Shown piece after piece: positions 61,546-64,000 of a stretch of DNA of 64,000 nucleotides; within the stretch, counting starts at the first letter, position 1, and each line of letters starts with the position of its first letter. A model generated the notes under the pieces. That model had not been told where the DNA came from and did not search any database. It saw nothing but the letters and a program-made list of their open reading frames with translations. The stretch spans positions 124,001 to 188,000 of the forward strand of contig JAJNDK010000007.1 in the NCBI GenBank assembly GCA_021156365.1. Reading direction: 5' to 3'. A program made the position numbers and the translations under genes. This stretch comes from Bacteroidota bacterium (lineage in GTDB: Bacteria > Bacteroidota > Bacteroidia > B-17B0 > Aurantibacillaceae).

Positions 61546-63846
61546 ATGAAAAAACAACTACTCACAATGGCGGCATTGGCGGTTTTCGGATCCTCAGCCA
61601 TGTTTGCTCAGCACAATTTTGTGAATTCGAACGCTACGTTCACGAAGCAGCAAGATGGAGCGATGACAGTTAAGGAACGCTGCTCTACATTACCACCTGA
61701 AGAAGCATGGGATGTGGAATTTAATAAGTTAGTTGAAAAATTCAAAGCAGAACATACAGATCCTACAGGAAGAGCTGCAGTTGTAAATTATTCGATTCCT
61801 GTTGTTGTTCACGTTATTCATGGTGGGGTTGCAGTAGGAACTTTTCCTAATATCACCGCGGCTCAGATCAATTCACAGATCACTTCATTAAATAATGATT
61901 ATGCAGGTACAGGCTTGAATGTTGGAAACGTTCCGGCAGTTTTTGCAAGTTTGGTTGCTAACACAGGTATTCAGTTTTGTATGGCACAAACAGATCCGGG
62001 TGGAGCTACACTTGCTGAGCCTGGTATCCACAGGTTTGATTACAACAATTTAACAGGAGTAACAACAAAAAATCCGGCAGCGGCAGCTTATAATACACCG
62101 GCTACTTTCCAGAGCTTCATCAATACATATGTAAAGCCACAAACGATCTGGGATCCTACAAAATACATGAATATCTGGGTAACAGATGAGAACAATGCTG
62201 TAGGTTTATTAGGATATGCGACATTCCCTGCAGCTTCTACATTGACAGGTCTGCCAGGCGGTACAGGAACTTCTACAACAGATGGTTTATGGTGCTGGGG
62301 CAGAGCTTTCGGTACTACCGGAACTCTTTCAGCTCCTTATAACAAAGGACGTACTGCAACACATGAGATCGGACATTGGTTAGGTCTGCGTCACATCTGG
62401 GGAGATAACGGACAATGTGGAGCTACTGATTATTGCGTAGATACACCTCCACAAAGAGGAACTACAGGTCCTCCTGCAGGTTGCTACTACGGAAGTCCTA
62501 CACATCCGCAAAATGCAGGAACATGTACAAGACCTGATGGTACTGCCGGAGCAAACGTTACAAATACGAATGGTGATATGTTTATGAACTTCATGGACTA
62601 TACCGATGATATCGCGATGTACATGTTTACCCCTGATCAGACATTGCGTATCCAGACAGCTATGGCAAACGGAACGCACCGTAAATTTTTAGGTACGCAC
62701 GGTATTTGTAACACAACTCCTGCTGCTCCGGTTGCTGCTTTCACTATTCCTGCTACAGGTTGTACAGGTAATGCGGTGGCTACTACCAATAACTCTACAG
62801 GAACTCCAACTCCGACTTTTGCATGGTCTTCAGCACCTGCAACAGGCGTTAGTTTTTCCAATGCAACTGCATCTGCTCCGACTATTACATTTACAACTCC
62901 GGGAACATACACGATCAGTGTTACAGCTACCAATACACAAGGCAATAACTCTGCTAACCAGACGATCGTTATCACCAACTGTACACTTACACAGTGTGAT
63001 ACGCTGATGAACCTTGCGGATACCAATACCATCACTATTTACAGGGTTCCGGCTGCACAAGGTGGTGGATATCTGTCAGGTAACAACGGTTATGGCGATA
63101 CGCACAAAGGCGAGTATTATACACAATCAGGTATCAGCGGAAGCCAGGTTACAGGTGTTATCACTTATTTCTATGCGAACGGTGCTATCGGAACAGGCGG
63201 AAACCCATCCGGAACATTGGCGTTCCAGCTTTATACCGGAAATGGTACAACTGGTCCTGCAGGAACTGCTGTAAGAAACGATAATGTTACTCTCGGTACT
63301 ATTGCATCCGGTGGTTTTGCAAGCGGAGCCCTCCTGGCTTATGCGCATACATTTTCCACTCCATACACACTGGCGGCTAATGAATTCCATACGGTTATTC
63401 AATTGCCTACTACCACCGGTGATACGGCAGTTGTATTATCCAGCTTGTTCAATATGACGAATCTGGGTGCTACAGGATGGGAAAAATGGAACGGAGCATG
63501 GGCAACTACTGCTGCCAATTACTCGCAGACTTCCATGGCTTTTGCTATCTTCCCGATCGTTTGCCCTGCATCGGTTGGTCTGGCTGCAAGCGAGCTGAAC
63601 TCACAGATCGCTGTATTCCCTAACCCAAGCACTGGTGTGATCAACATGGCATTTGCATTAAGCAATCAAAGCGATGTGAAGATCGATGTAACCAATATGC
63701 TGGGTCAGTCGGTTTACACTTCCTTGGAAAAAGCAATGAGCGCAGGTACTAAAACAATTGACCTGAGTCACGTTAGCAAAGGTGTTTACCTGGTAACTAT
63801 CTCTACAGGAAAAGATAAAATGGTGAGAAAAGTGGTTATTGACTAA
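61546..63846 (+). CDS. M43-type zinc metalloprotease with T9SS sorting domain
   Basis: This 766-residue secreted protease of the pappalysin/cytophagalysin group has a signal peptide (MKKQLLTMAALAVFGSSAMFAQ). The catalytic domain spans about 70-390 with HEIGHWLGLRH (His273, Glu274, His277, His283), then GDNGQCGATDYCVDTPPQ and the Met-turn region MNFMDY (about 347). A PKD-type Ig domain (about 395-470), a beta-rich domain (about 490-660) and a T9SS type A CTD (about 690-766: VFPNPSTGVINMAF, NMLGQSVYTS, GVYLVTISTG) follow. It degrades extracellular protein. ATG 61546 is chosen because the signal peptide starts there. Confidence 0.9.
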   Translation: MKKQLLTMAALAVFGSSAMFAQHNFVNSNATFTKQQDGAMTVKERCSTLPPEEAWDVEFNKLVEKFKAEHTDPTGRAAVVNYSIPVVVHVIHGGVAVGTFPNITAAQINSQITSLNNDYAGTGLNVGNVPAVFASLVANTGIQFCMAQTDPGGATLAEPGIHRFDYNNLTGVTTKNPAAAAYNTPATFQSFINTYVKPQTIWDPTKYMNIWVTDENNAVGLLGYATFPAASTLTGLPGGTGTSTTDGLWCWGRAFGTTGTLSAPYNKGRTATHEIGHWLGLRHIWGDNGQCGATDYCVDTPPQRGTTGPPAGCYYGSPTHPQNAGTCTRPDGTAGANVTNTNGDMFMNFMDYTDDIAMYMFTPDQTLRIQTAMANGTHRKFLGTHGICNTTPAAPVAAFTIPATGCTGNAVATTNNSTGTPTPTFAWSSAPATGVSFSNATASAPTITFTTPGTYTISVTATNTQGNNSANQTIVITNCTLTQCDTLMNLADTNTITIYRVPAAQGGGYLSGNNGYGDTHKGEYYTQSGISGSQVTGVITYFYANGAIGTGGNPSGTLAFQLYTGNGTTGPAGTAVRNDNVTLGTIASGGFASGALLAYAHTFSTPYTLAANEFHTVIQLPTTTGDTAVVLSSLFNMTNLGATGWEKWNGAWATTAANYSQTSMAFAIFPIVCPASVGLAASELNSQIAVFPNPSTGVINMAFALSNQSDVKIDVTNMLGQSVYTSLEKAMSAGTKTIDLSHVSKGVYLVTISTGKDKMVRKVVID

Positions 63847-63870
63847 TTAACATCTCTTTCATATTTAGAA

Positions 63871-63905
63871 GCCGTTCCGACACATTCGTCGGGACGGCTT
63901 TTTTA
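63871..63905 (+). terminator. Rho-independent terminator of the M43 protease gene
   Basis: GCCGTTCCGAC pairs with GTCGGGACGGC (one G-T pair), followed by seven T. It lies 25 nt after the stop codon. Confidence 0.9.
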
Positions 63906-63952
63906 TTTGTCTAATTTTCCTGCCCGGAGCGTAGAAACAGGTGCGAAGGGGG

Positions 63953-63960
63953 TATCTTTG
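63953..63960 (+). promoter_or_regulatory. -7 box of the last, truncated gene
   Basis: TATCTTTG lies 28 nt before the ATG at 63989. Confidence 0.5.
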
Positions 63961-63988
63961 CCACGTATTACCTTTAAAACCTAACTAA

Positions 63989-64000
63989 ATGCTTGAATCT
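63989..64000 (+). CDS. Start of a truncated gene
   Basis: Only four codons (ATG CTT GAA TCT) lie inside the window. The ATG is supported by the -7 box upstream and the terminator of the preceding gene. The product cannot be named. Confidence 0.4.

Noticed and set aside
1-64000. CRISPR array, tRNA, rRNA, complete insertion sequence or prophage
   Set aside because: No regularly spaced repeats, transposase, integrase or phage structural genes, and no tRNA-like cloverleaf sequence were seen on either strand.

Overview
The window looks like chromosomal DNA of an aerobic Bacteroidota bacterium (Chitinophagales/Flavobacteriales-like). Three things support this. Several large secreted proteins end in a type IX secretion (T9SS) type A sorting domain with a Y/F-PNP start. 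Many genes are preceded by the Bacteroidota promoter (TTTG or TTG, about 19-21 bp, then TAnnTTTG), often only 4-20 nt before the start codon and usually without a Shine-Dalgarno sequence. The families present are also typical: OPX/Wzc capsule export, a SprB repeat, cytophagalysin-like M43 protease, VCBS proteins and 'QNVGIN' secreted proteins. No rRNA, tRNA, CRISPR array, intact insertion sequence or prophage was recognised.

Layout. 1-11.1 kb: a DUF6973-like fragment, a small outer-membrane protein, a biotin carrier protein, a Tat-exported superoxide dismutase, a UvrD/PcrA helicase, a run of secreted proteins and DNA polymerase I. 11.1-16.5 kb: a lipoprotein built from six WDNW repeats, a DUF2306 membrane protein, a YARHG lipoprotein, a beta-barrel protein with a strong promoter and terminator, Pcm methyltransferase and a degenerate Gfo/Idh protein. 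16.6-39.1 kb: a dispersed Wzx/Wzy-type polysaccharide region, with an initiating sugar-phosphate transferase, an OPX-tyrosine kinase-RmlC-WecA-like operon and a Wzx-Wzz-Wzy operon. It is interrupted by a RimB-RimK-AspA-like operon, SPOR-IspE and two large T9SS cargo proteins. 39-43.2 kb: two APC permeases and a helix-hairpin-helix protein.

43.3-49.4 kb holds the most unusual locus. It is a tightly coupled four-gene minus-strand operon: a TolC-like channel fused to a glycoside-hydrolase-like TIM barrel, a HlyD-like periplasmic adaptor, a cytoplasmic cysteine-rich TackOD1-like protein with a degenerate GGDEF-like domain, and a processive-type GT2 synthase with D, DxD, D and QxxRW motifs. Together these look like a synthase-dependent exopolysaccharide polymerisation and export machine that parallels Pel/PNAG/alginate systems but uses different parts.

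49.5-64 kb: heme A synthase, more T9SS proteins (SprB/glycine-rich, VCBS, M43 protease), a WD40 protein with a 23-bp relic of a lost 3' copy, a GT39-like membrane transferase with a TlpA-like thioredoxin, and an OmpR-type regulator-LpxK-purine nucleoside phosphorylase set.

Several start codons were moved inward using promoter position and signal peptides. Two genes (the TolC-hydrolase fusion and lpxK) seem to lack a conventional start codon where protein homology expects one. All identifications were made by reading the sequence; no database search was run.
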